A stretch of DNA of 64,000 nt from Candidatus Puniceispirillum marinum IMCC1322. GTDB lineage: Bacteria; Pseudomonadota; Alphaproteobacteria; Puniceispirillales; Puniceispirillaceae. The translations under genes were made by a program, and so were the position numbers. The notes under the pieces were generated by a model. That model saw nothing but the letters and a program-made list of their open reading frames with translations. It was not told where the DNA came from and did no database searches. Location: the NCBI RefSeq assembly GCF_000024465.1, contig NC_014010.1, positions 930,001-994,000 on the forward strand, written 5' to 3'. This document shows, piece by piece, positions 10,275 to 18,840 of the stretch (position 1 is its first letter; the number at the start of each line of letters is the position of its first letter).

Positions 10275-10303
10275 AAAATTTAGTCGTTAAAATACTAAAT
10301 TTT
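10275..10303. promoter_or_regulatory. Inverted repeat in the glpV-glpR divergent region (candidate GlpR operator 1)
   Basis: Perfect 9-bp arms AAAATTTAG (10275-10283) and CTAAATTTT (10295-10303), 11-base spacer. It sits between the glpV start (10192) and the glpR start (10436), where a regulator of both operons would bind. Assignment to GlpR is inference. Confidence 0.5.
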
Positions 10304-10306
10304 GGC

Positions 10307-10322
10307 ATTTTACCGGTAAAAT
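10307..10322. promoter_or_regulatory. 16-bp perfect palindrome (candidate GlpR operator 2)
   Basis: ATTTTACCGGTAAAAT is an exact palindrome, 4 bases from the inverted repeat at 10275-10303. Its place in the divergent promoter region and its symmetry suggest a dimeric regulator site. Whether GlpR or another protein binds is not known. Confidence 0.5.
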
Positions 10323-10435
10323 TGAGTGATTTGATGCGCGTTATATGTTCGCTATCGATTAAACGCGCACAAAACGAAAATATTTCGTGCGTTTTTAATA
10401 TAGGTGCGCTACATGATTATTGTCTGGAGATTTTG

Positions 10436-11206
10436 ATGACGCTTAACATAAGACAAAATGAAATTATCGACTTACTCCGCGATAATAGCAAAGTTGACGT
10501 TGATGAATTAGTGGCGCGTTTTGATGTAACGGCGCAAACAGTCCGGCGTGATCTGGGCGATTTATGCGACCGTGGATTAGCGATGCGTACACATGGTGGT
10601 GCCCGCCGTGTGGTATCAACATCAAGCCGGGGTTATGAAGAAAGACGGTTGTCCTATGCTGTCGAGAAAGCCGCGATCGGCAAACAAGCGGCGCATTTGA
10701 TCCCCGATAATTGTTCGGTATTTCTGAATATCGGCACCACAACCGAACAGGTGGCCAAGGCATTGACCACGCATAATGATCTAACGGTCATTTCAAATAA
10801 TATTAACGTGATCCAAATTTTCCTGACTGCGCAGCTTCGCGAACTGGTTCTGGTCGGGGGCGCAGTGCGCAAGAGCGATGGCGCCATCGTTGGTAATCAG
10901 GCGGTTGAGTTCATCGGCCGTTATAAAGCCGATTTTGCCGTTATCGGCGCGTCATCGCTGGATAGTGACGGATCAGTGCTGGATTTTGATGATCGTGAGG
11001 TGGCGGTGGCGCGCGCCATTATCCGTAATGCCCGTATCAAAGTGCTGGTGGCTGATATTTCGAAATTCGAAAGTGACGCACCGGTGCGAATCTGTGATGT
11101 GTCGGAACTTGATTATGTCATTACCGATGCGCGGCCACCAGACGCATTCTGTGCTGCTGCCGAGGCCGCCAATACATCGATAATTATCGTCAATGACACA
11201 AACTAG
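10436..11206 (+). CDS. glpR: DeoR-family repressor of glycerol genes (GlpR)
   Basis: DeoR-family regulator, 256 aa, typical length. The N-terminal HTH is RQNEIIDLLRDNSKVDVDELVARFDVTAQTVRRDL (about residues 5-40), followed by the family motif THGGARR. The sugar-phosphate-binding domain contains NIGTTTEQVAKAL and LVGGAVRKSDGAIVG. I chose ATG 10436 (TGGAGA 6 bases upstream, conserved start MTLNIRQNEI); the frame opens earlier at 10322 without a site and inside a palindrome. It is followed after 29 bases by glpD and divergent from glpV. The effector in known GlpR is glycerol-3-phosphate. Confidence 0.9.
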   Translation: MTLNIRQNEIIDLLRDNSKVDVDELVARFDVTAQTVRRDLGDLCDRGLAMRTHGGARRVVSTSSRGYEERRLSYAVEKAAIGKQAAHLIPDNCSVFLNIGTTTEQVAKALTTHNDLTVISNNINVIQIFLTAQLRELVLVGGAVRKSDGAIVGNQAVEFIGRYKADFAVIGASSLDSDGSVLDFDDREVAVARAIIRNARIKVLVADISKFESDAPVRICDVSELDYVITDARPPDAFCAAAEAANTSIIIVNDTN

Positions 11207-11235
11207 GCAGAGCGCTTTACCCGTAATGGATCCCT

Positions 11236-12876
11236 ATGATGACTGACATGCCAGAACAGCACCGCACCGATAAAACAGTGGATTTCGACCTATTTGTCAT
11301 AGGTGGCGGAATCAATGGATGCGGCATTGCCCGGGATGCCGCAGGACGCGGCATGGCGGTCGGTCTGGCCGAAATGAACGATCTGGCCTCGGCGACATCT
11401 TCGGCATCGACGAAATTGTTTCATGGCGGGCTTCGCTATCTGGAATTTTTCGAATTCAGGCTGGTGCGCGAAGCCTTGATCGAACGCGAAGTGCTGTTGG
11501 CGGCGATGCCACATATCAGCTGGCCGATGCGCTTTGTACTGCCCTATCACGCCGAAATGCGCTTTGAAGGAAATACGCCACTATCAACGCTATTGGGTGG
11601 GATCATGCCCTGGATGAAAGGACGCCGGCCAGCCTGGCTGATCCGGCTGGGACTGTTCATCTATGATCATCTTGGCGGGCGCAAGATTCTGCCGCCGACA
11701 AGAACTGTTAATCTGACCCAAGATCCGGCGGGAGCACCGCTGGATGATAAATTTTCCAAAGCCTTTGAATATTCGGATTGCTGGGTCGAGGATTCGCGGC
11801 TGGTGGTGCTGAATGCCCGTGATGCCGAACAACGTGGCGCACAGATCATGACACGTACCAAGGTCACGCTGGCCGAACGCGGCATTGATGGCTGGATCAT
11901 CCATACCGAAGATCGCGATAGTGGTACCCGTCAGCGCTTTACCGCGAAAGCGCTGGTCAATGCGGGGGGGGCGTGGGTGGAACATATCATCAATAATACC
12001 GCACGGATCAATTCAACCGACGGGTTGCGGCTGGTTCGTGGTAGCCATATTGTCACCCGCAAGCTGTATGATCATGACCGCTGCTATTTCTTTCAAGGCA
12101 CCGATGGGCGCATCTGTTTTGCGATTCCCTATGAAGATGATTTCACGCTGATCGGCACAACCGATGTCGATCATGACGATCCTGACGAACTGCCCGTTTG
12201 CACCCCCGCAGAACAAACCTATCTGCTGGACTTTGTCAGTGGCTTTTTCAACCGAACAATCAGCGATGATGACGTTGTCTGGAGCTATGCTGGCGTGCGC
12301 CCGCTTTATAATGATGGCGCGGCCTCGGCAACAGCGGCAACGCGGGATTATGTTTTGCGGATCGATGCCGCAGATAAGATACCGCTGTTGAATGTATTTG
12401 GCGGCAAGATCACCACCTATCGCAAGCTGGCGGAATCGGCGATGGCCGAACTGACCGCATATCTGCCCGGGTTGAACGGGACAGCGGGCAACTGGACCGC
12501 GCGGGTGACTTTGCCTGGTGGCGATTTTCCAGTTGATGGGTTTGATGATCTATGCGCCATGATCGGGACAAAATATGGCTTTCTGGGTGATAAGCATGTG
12601 CGGCGGCTGGCGCGAGCCTATGGCACCGACGTATTTGATATGCTGGCTAGCTGTGGCACTCGCGCCGATCTGGGGACACATTTCGGGGCGGATATATATG
12701 CTGTCGAACTGGCCTGGAGCGTCGCGCATGAATGGGTTCGATCAGCCGAGGATTTTGTCTGGCGGCGCACAAGGCTGGGTCTCAAACTCGATGATGCACA
12801 GATCAAAGCGATAGATCGCTTTATCACCAAGACATGCAAGAATGCCCGCAGGCCTAAAATCTATGCTGACAGCTAA
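11236..12876 (+). CDS. glpD: Aerobic glycerol-3-phosphate dehydrogenase
   Basis: FAD-dependent, membrane-associated dehydrogenase oxidising sn-glycerol-3-phosphate to DHAP and passing electrons to quinone; 546 aa, slightly longer than the enterobacterial enzyme. The dinucleotide-binding motif DLFVIGGGINGCGIARDAAGRG is at about residues 17-38, followed by SSASTKLFHGGLRYLE, then GTTDVDHDDP and the C-terminal helical domain. Co-transcribed with glpR. It completes the pathway from GlpK product to DHAP, used by gap and triose-phosphate isomerase. Three in-frame ATGs lie near the start (11236, 11239, 11248) and none has a strong ribosome site. Confidence 0.95.
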   Translation: MMTDMPEQHRTDKTVDFDLFVIGGGINGCGIARDAAGRGMAVGLAEMNDLASATSSASTKLFHGGLRYLEFFEFRLVREALIEREVLLAAMPHISWPMRFVLPYHAEMRFEGNTPLSTLLGGIMPWMKGRRPAWLIRLGLFIYDHLGGRKILPPTRTVNLTQDPAGAPLDDKFSKAFEYSDCWVEDSRLVVLNARDAEQRGAQIMTRTKVTLAERGIDGWIIHTEDRDSGTRQRFTAKALVNAGGAWVEHIINNTARINSTDGLRLVRGSHIVTRKLYDHDRCYFFQGTDGRICFAIPYEDDFTLIGTTDVDHDDPDELPVCTPAEQTYLLDFVSGFFNRTISDDDVVWSYAGVRPLYNDGAASATAATRDYVLRIDAADKIPLLNVFGGKITTYRKLAESAMAELTAYLPGLNGTAGNWTARVTLPGGDFPVDGFDDLCAMIGTKYGFLGDKHVRRLARAYGTDVFDMLASCGTRADLGTHFGADIYAVELAWSVAHEWVRSAEDFVWRRTRLGLKLDDAQIKAIDRFITKTCKNARRPKIYADS

Positions 12877-12968
12877 TATAATCACTGGCTGATAGCTAAA
12901 ACGCTGCCAAAGGGCTTCCATGCAACCCGTTACCCTGCTAGCCTTGATTATAGATAGAGGATCATGCC

Positions 12969-13874
12969 ATGCCAGATAGCAATCACCCAACTAGCAATCA
13001 CCCAACTAGCAATCACCCAGACAGCGATCAATCAAACAGCGATCAACGTTACAGCCATATTGACGTAACGCCCTTTGCCCCGAATCTGGGCGCAGAGATC
13101 CGCGGCATCCAGATCGCCGATGGGGTGAATGACGAAGAATTTGCCGAAATTCACCACGCCTTTCTGGCGCATCAGGTGCTGTTTTTCAAAGACCAGAGGG
13201 AAATCACCCCTGAAGCGCATATCGATTTTGGCAAACGCTTTGGCCCCTTGCATGCGCATCCAGCCGCCCCGACCATGGCAGGCTATCCCGAAATTTTCGA
13301 AATTCATGCGCATAAAGATTCTAAAGTTGCCAATGGAGAACATTGGCATTCGGACGTATCATGCGATACCGAGCCACCGCTTGGCACCTTGTTGCAATTG
13401 CATATCCTGCCACCTTGTGGTGGCGACACGATGTTCAGCGATATGTATGCGGCCTTTGACGATCTGTCGCCGACGCTGCGAGCGATGCTGGACGGGTTAA
13501 CCGCAACGCATGAATCCGAGCATTTCTATCGTGGGCGTTATGCTGATCGCGGGCGCAAGGATGCGGATATATCCTATCCAGTCGCCACGCATCCAGTTGT
13601 ACGCACCCATCCCGAGACCGGACGCAAGGCGCTTTATATCAACCGTACCTTTACCACAGGGATCAATGAACTGAGCGCCGCAGAAAGCGATGCTATGCTG
13701 GGCTTTCTGTTTTCCCATATCGAGCATGTCAATTACCAGATCCGATTCCGCTGGGCGCTAAATGATATGGCATTCTGGGATAATCGTTGCTGTATGCATA
13801 GGGCGATCTGGGACTACTGGCCAGAAGAAAGAAAAGGCCGACGGGTGACTGTAAAAGGTGATATACCAGCCTAG
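12969..13874 (+). CDS. TauD/TfdA-family Fe(II)/2-oxoglutarate dioxygenase
   Basis: Soluble dioxygenase, 301 aa. The iron triad is H127-x-D129 (in EHWHSDVSCD) and H277 (in CMHRAIWDYWP), with arginines R291/R292 placed to bind 2-oxoglutarate. The motif EIRGIQIADGVNDEEF near the N-terminus is typical of TauD/TfdA. Known members oxidise taurine, sulfonates, 2,4-D or similar small acids; the substrate here cannot be read. The first 26 residues are a low-complexity stretch with three TSNHP-like repeats encoded by a 15-bp tandem repeat. Neighbouring genes (glpD upstream, ABC-2 exporter downstream) do not point to a substrate. Confidence 0.85.
   Translation: MPDSNHPTSNHPTSNHPDSDQSNSDQRYSHIDVTPFAPNLGAEIRGIQIADGVNDEEFAEIHHAFLAHQVLFFKDQREITPEAHIDFGKRFGPLHAHPAAPTMAGYPEIFEIHAHKDSKVANGEHWHSDVSCDTEPPLGTLLQLHILPPCGGDTMFSDMYAAFDDLSPTLRAMLDGLTATHESEHFYRGRYADRGRKDADISYPVATHPVVRTHPETGRKALYINRTFTTGINELSAAESDAMLGFLFSHIEHVNYQIRFRWALNDMAFWDNRCCMHRAIWDYWPEERKGRRVTVKGDIPA
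12977..13021 (+). repeat. 15-bp tandem repeat in the dioxygenase N-terminus
   Basis: Two exact copies of TAGCAATCACCCAAC and a third with two changes, in frame, coding for (S/T)SNHP units. A more degenerate AGCGATCAA repeat follows to about 13047. Confidence 0.85.
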
Positions 13875-13930
13875 TTAACAGGCATAATTATAGCCATATA
13901 CGTCTTAGATTATATCATTAAAGGAGATCG

Positions 13931-14854
13931 ATGTTGGATCCTATCATTTCGGTAGCCCAGCTTAACAAGACCTATGATTCAGGCACAATCGCGCTTGATT
14001 CAGTTGATCTTGATATCAAGGCCGGCGAGATTTTGGCCCTGTTGGGGCCAAATGGTGCCGGAAAAACAACACTGATTTCAATGATTTGTGGCTTGCTATC
14101 GCATACAAGCGGTCATGTGAAGGTTGGTGGATATGACGTCGTGGCCGACTATCGCAAGGCGCGGACTCTGATCGGGCTGGTGCCACAAGAAGTCATGCTT
14201 GAGCCGTTTGAAACTGTCGATAGTACGGTGCGTTTTTCACGTGGCCTGTTTGGCTATCCGCCCGATGCCGGGTTCGTAGAAACGGTATTGCGGCAATTAT
14301 CACTTTGGGATAAGCGCGATACGCAGATAAAGGAGCTATCCGGCGGCATGAAACGCCGTGTGTTGATTGCCAAGGCACTGAGCCATCATCCAAAGGTGCT
14401 GTTTCTGGATGAACCCACCGCCGGCGTCGATGTCGAATTGCGCAAAGATATGTGGAATGTCGTTGCCGATCTGAAAGCGCAAGGCGTCACAATTCTGCTG
14501 ACAACGCATTATATCGAGGAAGCCGAGGCGATTGCCGATCGTGTGGCGGTGATTGCCAAAGGCCAGATTTTGCTGGTTGAAGATAAAGATGCCCTGATGA
14601 AGCGGATGGGCACCAAGGAACTTCACATTCAGCTTCAGGACACGATCACCGCGATACCTGATAGCCTGCATGCCTATGATCTTAGCATCAATGACGATAA
14701 AACCGGTTTGATCTATAGTTATGACACCAAGGCAGAACGCACCGGTATCACCAGCCTGCTCTCGGATATTTCAGCCGCTGGCCTTGTTTTGCGCGACTTG
14801 CAAACAGCACAAAGCTCGCTTGAAGATATCTTCGTTGATCTGGTAAAGGATTAG
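13931..14854 (+). CDS. ABC-2 type exporter ATP-binding protein
   Basis: ATPase of a two-gene ABC-2 export system, 307 aa. Walker [12 protein letters not shown] is near residue 38, signature [15 protein letters not shown] near 138, Walker [12 protein letters not shown] and switch TTHYIEEAE follow. A C-terminal extension of about 90 residues is as in YadG-like proteins. ATG 13931 is preceded by AAAGGAGATCG, a strong site. It is co-transcribed with the permease 4 bases downstream. The exported substrate is unknown; relatives are annotated for drugs or polysaccharide. Confidence 0.88.
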   Translation: MLDPIISVAQLNKTYDSGTIALDSVDLDIKAGEILALLGPNGAGKTTLISMICGLLSHTSGHVKVGGYDVVADYRKARTLIGLVPQEVMLEPFETVDSTVRFSRGLFGYPPDAGFVETVLRQLSLWDKRDTQIKELSGGMKRRVLIAKALSHHPKVLFLDEPTAGVDVELRKDMWNVVADLKAQGVTILLTTHYIEEAEAIADRVAVIAKGQILLVEDKDALMKRMGTKELHIQLQDTITAIPDSLHAYDLSINDDKTGLIYSYDTKAERTGITSLLSDISAAGLVLRDLQTAQSSLEDIFVDLVKD

Positions 14855-14858
14855 AGGC

Positions 14859-15620
14859 ATGAATTTCCAAGCTGTAAAAGCCATCTATTTTTTCGAAATG
14901 GCGCGCACATTCAGGACATTGGTGCAAAGCATCATCTCGCCAGTGATTTCGACGGTGTTATATTTTGTCGTGTTTGGCACGGCGATAGGCACACGGATGG
15001 AATCGATCGACGGTGTCGAATATGGGGCTTTTATTGTACCCGGTCTGATCATGCTGTCCGTATTGATGCAAAGCATATCGAATGCGTCATTCGGCATCTA
15101 TTTTCCCAAATTCATCGGCACCATTTACGAACCGCTATCGGCGCCTGTATCATTTTTGGAAATCACCACCGGCTTTGTCGGGGCGGCGGCGACTAAATCC
15201 CTGATGATCGGTATCATCATTCTGGGCACTTCATTTCTGTTTGTGCCGGTAAAAATTCTGCATCCAGTATGGATGATGAGTTTTCTGGTGATCACCTGTA
15301 TTTCATTCAGCCTGCTGGGTTTTATTCTGGGCATATGGGCACGCAGTTTTGAACAATTGAATCTGGTGCCGATGCTGATCATCACGCCTTTGGTGTTTCT
15401 GGGCGGTAGCTTCTATTCAATCGATATGCTGCCTGTGTTCTGGCAAAAAGTGACGCTGTTCAATCCGGTTGTTTATCTGGTATCGGGGTTCCGCTGGTCA
15501 TTCTTTGGCGTTGCGGATGTACCTGTGGCACAAAGCCTGATTGCCATCGGGCTATTCAGCGTGCTGTGTATCGGTATTATTTCATGGATGTTCCGCACCG
15601 GATACCGGCTGAAGAACTAG
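14859..15620 (+). CDS. ABC-2 type exporter permease
   Basis: Membrane permease, 253 aa, with about six helices (for instance [71 protein letters not shown]). The ABC-2 signature [36 protein letters not shown] lies near residues 178-213. YadH-like. It starts 4 bases after the ATPase gene and ends convergently with the next gene (24 bases apart). Confidence 0.88.
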   Translation: MNFQAVKAIYFFEMARTFRTLVQSIISPVISTVLYFVVFGTAIGTRMESIDGVEYGAFIVPGLIMLSVLMQSISNASFGIYFPKFIGTIYEPLSAPVSFLEITTGFVGAAATKSLMIGIIILGTSFLFVPVKILHPVWMMSFLVITCISFSLLGFILGIWARSFEQLNLVPMLIITPLVFLGGSFYSIDMLPVFWQKVTLFNPVVYLVSGFRWSFFGVADVPVAQSLIAIGLFSVLCIGIISWMFRTGYRLKN

Positions 15621-15644
15621 CCTGTATCCGCATTTATCTAGTAT

Positions 15645-16091
15645 CTAGGGGCGCAACATCACCAGCGTCACACAGATCAAGATGGTACATAGGCATAACA
15701 TAAACGGGATTAAGCAGACCTGAAGCACCATATCCATGCCCGTGACATCGCCATAACATATTTTGATCCGGCGGCGTAGAAATGCCCTTATGGTCTGACT
15801 TTTTTCATGTTCAAACCGCAACATCAAAAGTGGCAAGGCTATGTAAATCAGTAGAAAGCCTATTGCGATCACCAGCATGAATCGCACTTCTGTATTCGCC
15901 CAAAATGTCATGACATAGGTCAGCATCATAACGATTAAACAAGCCGCAAATGACTGGATGATGATGGCGTGAAAGCTGTGTTTCATAGCCGTAGCACGGG
16001 CACCTGCTTTTCTGGCAATATCATTGCCGTCATCATCATACTGGCTGGTCAAGAATGCCGCAGCACGGCGGCGCGCCTTTTGTTCTGCCAT
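15645..16091 (-). CDS. Uncharacterised membrane protein next to nsrR
   Basis: Not recognised. 148 aa from ATG 16091, which has a near-perfect AAAGGAGG 6 bases upstream; the open frame reaches 16109 but that start is upstream of the site. The N-terminal 45 residues are charged and soluble (EQKARRRAAAF). Three hydrophobic segments follow, about residues 45-62, 68-88 and 118-145. A basic cytoplasmic stretch (RAFLRRRIKICYGD) lies between helices 2 and 3. It diverges from nsrR and shares its promoter region, including the NsrR-like operator. So control by nitric oxide is a reasonable inference. Confidence 0.75.
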   Translation of the reverse strand: MAEQKARRRAAAFLTSQYDDDGNDIARKAGARATAMKHSFHAIIIQSFAACLIVMMLTYVMTFWANTEVRFMLVIAIGFLLIYIALPLLMLRFEHEKSQTIRAFLRRRIKICYGDVTGMDMVLQVCLIPFMLCLCTILICVTLVMLRP

Positions 16092-16190
16092 CGCTACCTC
16101 CTTTAGCAATGTTTGATACGCCCTTGGTCTTAAGGCTAGGGGGTTCGGTTTCTTATAGCGTTATTGACATTAACCATTTTTACCAAATAA

Positions 16191-16209
16191 AATGTATTTA
16201 AAATACATT
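16191..16209. promoter_or_regulatory. NsrR-type operator
   Basis: Perfect inverted repeat AATGTATTT (16191-16199), one central base, AAATACATT (16201-16209). This resembles the known NsrR consensus of AATGCATTT-type half-sites around a single base. It lies 42 bases before the nsrR ATG and about 100 bases upstream of the divergent membrane-protein gene. Autoregulation and control of the divergent gene are inferred. Confidence 0.75.
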
Positions 16210-16251
16210 AAATAATGACAACCCTATCCGAAAACGGCCAGAGGTGAAAAG

Positions 16252-16701
16252 ATGCGACTCAGGTTACAAACAGATTATGCCTTGCGTGCCTTAATGTGCC
16301 TTGCCGTCAATACAGAACGGCGGGTCATGATTTCCGAAATCGCAGAACAGCAATCAATTTCTAAAAACCACCTGATAAAGGTCATTCACCGGTTAACTGG
16401 ACTTGGCTTTATCAATAGCCAACCTGGGCGGTCTGGTGGTTTATGGCTCAGCCGTCCAGCCGCGCAGATCAATATTGGTGATCTGATACGGCAACTCGAA
16501 GCCGATAGCGTTTTTCTGGATTGTTTTGAGGGTGGTGCGGGTAGATGCCGTCTGATCCCGCAATGCCAGCTCAAAGCCGTGCTGGCGGATGCGCTGGATG
16601 CCTTTTACGCTGTTCTTGACCGCTTTACATTGGCACAGGTTACATCGAGGCCAGACGAATTACGCGCATTATTGGCATTTGCCGGAACCGATAAGCGCTA
16701 G
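16252..16701 (+). CDS. nsrR: Rrf2-family nitric-oxide-sensing repressor (NsrR-like)
   Basis: Rrf2-family winged-helix regulator, 149 aa. It opens with MRLRLQTDYALRALMCLAV and carries the recognition-helix region SISKNHLIKVIHRLTGLGFINSQPGRSGGLWLS. Three cysteines, C91, C99 and C105, form the Fe-S cluster set (C-x7-C-x5-C; spacing slightly wider than enterobacterial NsrR). GAGGTG precedes ATG 16252. In NsrR, nitric oxide destroys the cluster and releases DNA. The operator just upstream supports the NsrR over the IscR assignment. It is convergent with the reductase gene downstream. Confidence 0.85.
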   Translation: MRLRLQTDYALRALMCLAVNTERRVMISEIAEQQSISKNHLIKVIHRLTGLGFINSQPGRSGGLWLSRPAAQINIGDLIRQLEADSVFLDCFEGGAGRCRLIPQCQLKAVLADALDAFYAVLDRFTLAQVTSRPDELRALLAFAGTDKR

Positions 16702-16777
16702 CTATCAGCCATCGCCAAAGCCGGATATGCGTGTTTCACCGGATGTCAAACCAGAAGCCTGTGGCATTATCAGAATG

Positions 16778-17617
16778 CTAGCCAACAAAGGCACGTTCGA
16801 CGACAAAGCTGCCTGGTTTATTGTTTGCGCCTTCGACAAAACCTGCGGCCTCAACCAATTTGCGCACATCCTTTAGCATCGCCATGGATCCACAAATCAT
16901 CACGCGGTCATGTTCGGGATCAAGCGCGGTAATATCAAGATGCCGGTAAAGCGAACCATCTTGTAAAAGTGTAGTGATACGTCCAGTCAAAGGATGATCA
17001 TCACGTGTCGTGCTGGTTATCAGATGTAATCTGTTAGCTGCCAGTTCGCCCACAAGCGGATCATCCAATGTTGCGGCCACGGTGTCCTGACTGTAACGGA
17101 GTTCGTCATTATAACGACAGGTATGCGTGGCGAATAATGTATCAAATTTTTCATAGGCTTCGGGATCGCGGATCAGTGATGCAAAGGGCGCGAACCCCGT
17201 ACCAGTTGAAATCATCCATAAGCGTTGGCCCGGAAGCAAGGCATCTAGCACCAATGTGCCGGTAGATTTCTTGCGCATCAGGATGGTATCACCAGGCACG
17301 ATATTCTGCAGATGTTCGGTCAATGGGCCACCAGGCACCTTGATCGAAAAGAATTCAATCGTTTCATCCCAAGATGGGCTGGCTATCGAATAGGCACGAA
17401 ACACGGACTTTGCACCAGTTACTGCCTCGGGCAAGCCAATCATGACAAATTCGCCAGACCGGAAACGGAAACTGGCAGGCCGTGTGATGCGGAAACGAAA
17501 CAGATGATCAGTATAATGTTCGACTTCGGTAACGGTCTCGGCAAACATATTATCGGGTATCGGCGTCGGTGCCTGCACATCTGACTTCACATCTGCCGAA
17601 AAGCTGTTCTCTGTCAT
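16778..17617 (-). CDS. fpr: Ferredoxin/flavodoxin-NADP+ reductase
   Basis: FAD-dependent reductase moving electrons between NADPH and ferredoxin/flavodoxin; 279 aa, about 20 residues longer at the N-terminus than bacterial Fpr. FAD-binding motif RAYSIASP and GPLTEHLQ lie in the first domain. NADP-binding GTGFAPFASLIRD and MICGSMAMLKDVRKLVEAAG lie in the second. The C-terminal VERAFVG tail is typical of the alphaproteobacterial (subclass I) FPRs. Monocistronic, convergent with nsrR. The 150 bases upstream hold an AT-rich stretch that may be its promoter, but no certain boxes. Confidence 0.9.
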   Translation of the reverse strand: MTENSFSADVKSDVQAPTPIPDNMFAETVTEVEHYTDHLFRFRITRPASFRFRSGEFVMIGLPEAVTGAKSVFRAYSIASPSWDETIEFFSIKVPGGPLTEHLQNIVPGDTILMRKKSTGTLVLDALLPGQRLWMISTGTGFAPFASLIRDPEAYEKFDTLFATHTCRYNDELRYSQDTVAATLDDPLVGELAANRLHLITSTTRDDHPLTGRITTLLQDGSLYRHLDITALDPEHDRVMICGSMAMLKDVRKLVEAAGFVEGANNKPGSFVVERAFVG

Positions 17618-17766
17618 AAGTTCATCTCGTATATTGGGCTGTCAATCTGGCTTATGTATAGGGCTAGCTTATCACGTGCAATGTAATATCAAAACTTTGC
17701 AAAAATTTTGTCATATCCAGATATAAACAAAAAAATCACGCGCCATGAGCCAGCTAAAGAAAATGA

Positions 17767-18528
17767 CTAGGCGTTATGCAGCCATGCAAGCGAGGTGTCT
17801 GTCGCCCCATCCGGCTTATATTCAGCACCTAGCGGTGCCGTATAACCAATCGAGGCCAGATGCGCATAGATATGCGGGTAATGTATCTCACCATGATCAG
17901 GGGCACCACGATCCGGAACAGCGGCAAACTGGATATGGCCAATAATCGGCAACAGATCGCTGAGTTTAGTGGTGAGATTCCCTTCAAGACGCTGAATATG
18001 ATAGCAATCAAACATCAGTTTGAGATTAGGCGCGCCAACCTCGGCAATGATGGATGCGGCCTGCGTCGTTGAGTCCAGAAAATAACCTGGCGCGTCATAG
18101 TGATTAAGCGGTTCTATCAAAATGGTGATGTCATGTGGGGCGGCGGCTGTGCACGCATAATTAAGATTGGCAATGAAGCAGTCATGCGCGGCCTGACCGG
18201 TGGCAAAACCAGCCATGACATGAATGTTCGCGGCCTTGATCGCAACCGCATAGGTGATTGCCTCGTCGATGAAAGCGCGTGCATCATGTTCGCGGTTGGG
18301 GAGTGCCGCAACGCCATTTTCACCAGCATCCAGATCACCACGCCGCGTGTTCAGCCCCAGCATCGATAGTCCGGTTTCAGCCAAGGCGGCGGCAACATCT
18401 TTGGCAGGCACATCATAGGGCCAGTGACATTCAACAGCATCAAATCCAGCCGCGGCGGCAGCGCGGATCGCGTCGGGCAAGGGCACATCATGCCATAGAA
18501 ACCCAAGATTGGCGGAAAACCGCGCCAT
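17767..18528 (-). CDS. hyi: Hydroxypyruvate isomerase-like TIM-barrel protein
   Basis: AP-endonuclease-2/xylose-isomerase-like TIM barrel, 253 aa. It opens FSANLGFLWHDVPLPDAIRAAAAAGFDAVECHWPYD, the N-terminus of the hydroxypyruvate isomerase/OtnI family. Metal ligands are seen as a Glu in ILIEPLNHYDAPGY, Asp in LKLMFDCYHIQ, His in IGHIQFA and Glu in LGAEYKPDG. Known members interconvert hydroxypyruvate and tartronate semialdehyde, or 2-oxo-tetronates. ATG 18528 is inside the stop of the preceding small gene (TGATG), so it is translationally coupled. The frame also has an ATG at 18537. The 3' neighbour fpr is unrelated. Confidence 0.8.
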   Translation of the reverse strand: MARFSANLGFLWHDVPLPDAIRAAAAAGFDAVECHWPYDVPAKDVAAALAETGLSMLGLNTRRGDLDAGENGVAALPNREHDARAFIDEAITYAVAIKAANIHVMAGFATGQAAHDCFIANLNYACTAAAPHDITILIEPLNHYDAPGYFLDSTTQAASIIAEVGAPNLKLMFDCYHIQRLEGNLTTKLSDLLPIIGHIQFAAVPDRGAPDHGEIHYPHIYAHLASIGYTAPLGAEYKPDGATDTSLAWLHNA

Positions 18529-18716
18529 CAATCCCACGCAACATCAGAATGTGTGACGATATCAGTGATCTGGGCAGGGTTCAGCATACGGACATTTACC
18601 CCGCGCATAAGACAGGCAAGACGCGCCGGATCAAGACGGCAAAAGCTGGTGCCGGTCGGGGATAAACGCAAACCACCATCACTGGTGCGTGCCGAAATAT
18701 ACTTAGAGTCAGCCAT
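18528..18716 (-). CDS. Small hypothetical protein coupled to hyi
   Basis: 62-aa protein, not recognised: no signal peptide or helix, two cysteines, and a basic middle. ATG 18716 has GGGTAGG a few bases upstream; a longer frame to 18743 lacks one. The evidence that it is real is positional: its TGA overlaps the ATG of the isomerase as TGATG, and it is in the same strand and frame spacing as an operon partner. A plus-strand frame covers much of the same DNA (18553-18768) but has no such support. Confidence 0.5.
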   Translation of the reverse strand: MADSKYISARTSDGGLRLSPTGTSFCRLDPARLACLMRGVNVRMLNPAQITDIVTHSDVAWD

Positions 18717-18840
18717 ATGCCTACCCATGTGGTCATTTATCAAAGCAATCGTAACAAGCCTGTTTTAGCCTAGCCCGCGGCAAATGACGATCCCAAAACG
18801 CCAGCCTTTGGACATTAGGGCTTTAGGTGCGCCGCCATCA

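Noticed and set aside
12880-12900. Weak AGCT inverted repeat after glpD as a terminator
   Set aside because: Arms are 4 bases with no T tract.
18553-18768. Plus-strand 71-aa ORF overlapping the small gene before hyi
   Set aside because: No coupling or ribosome site; the minus-strand ORF is coupled to hyi by a TGATG overlap.
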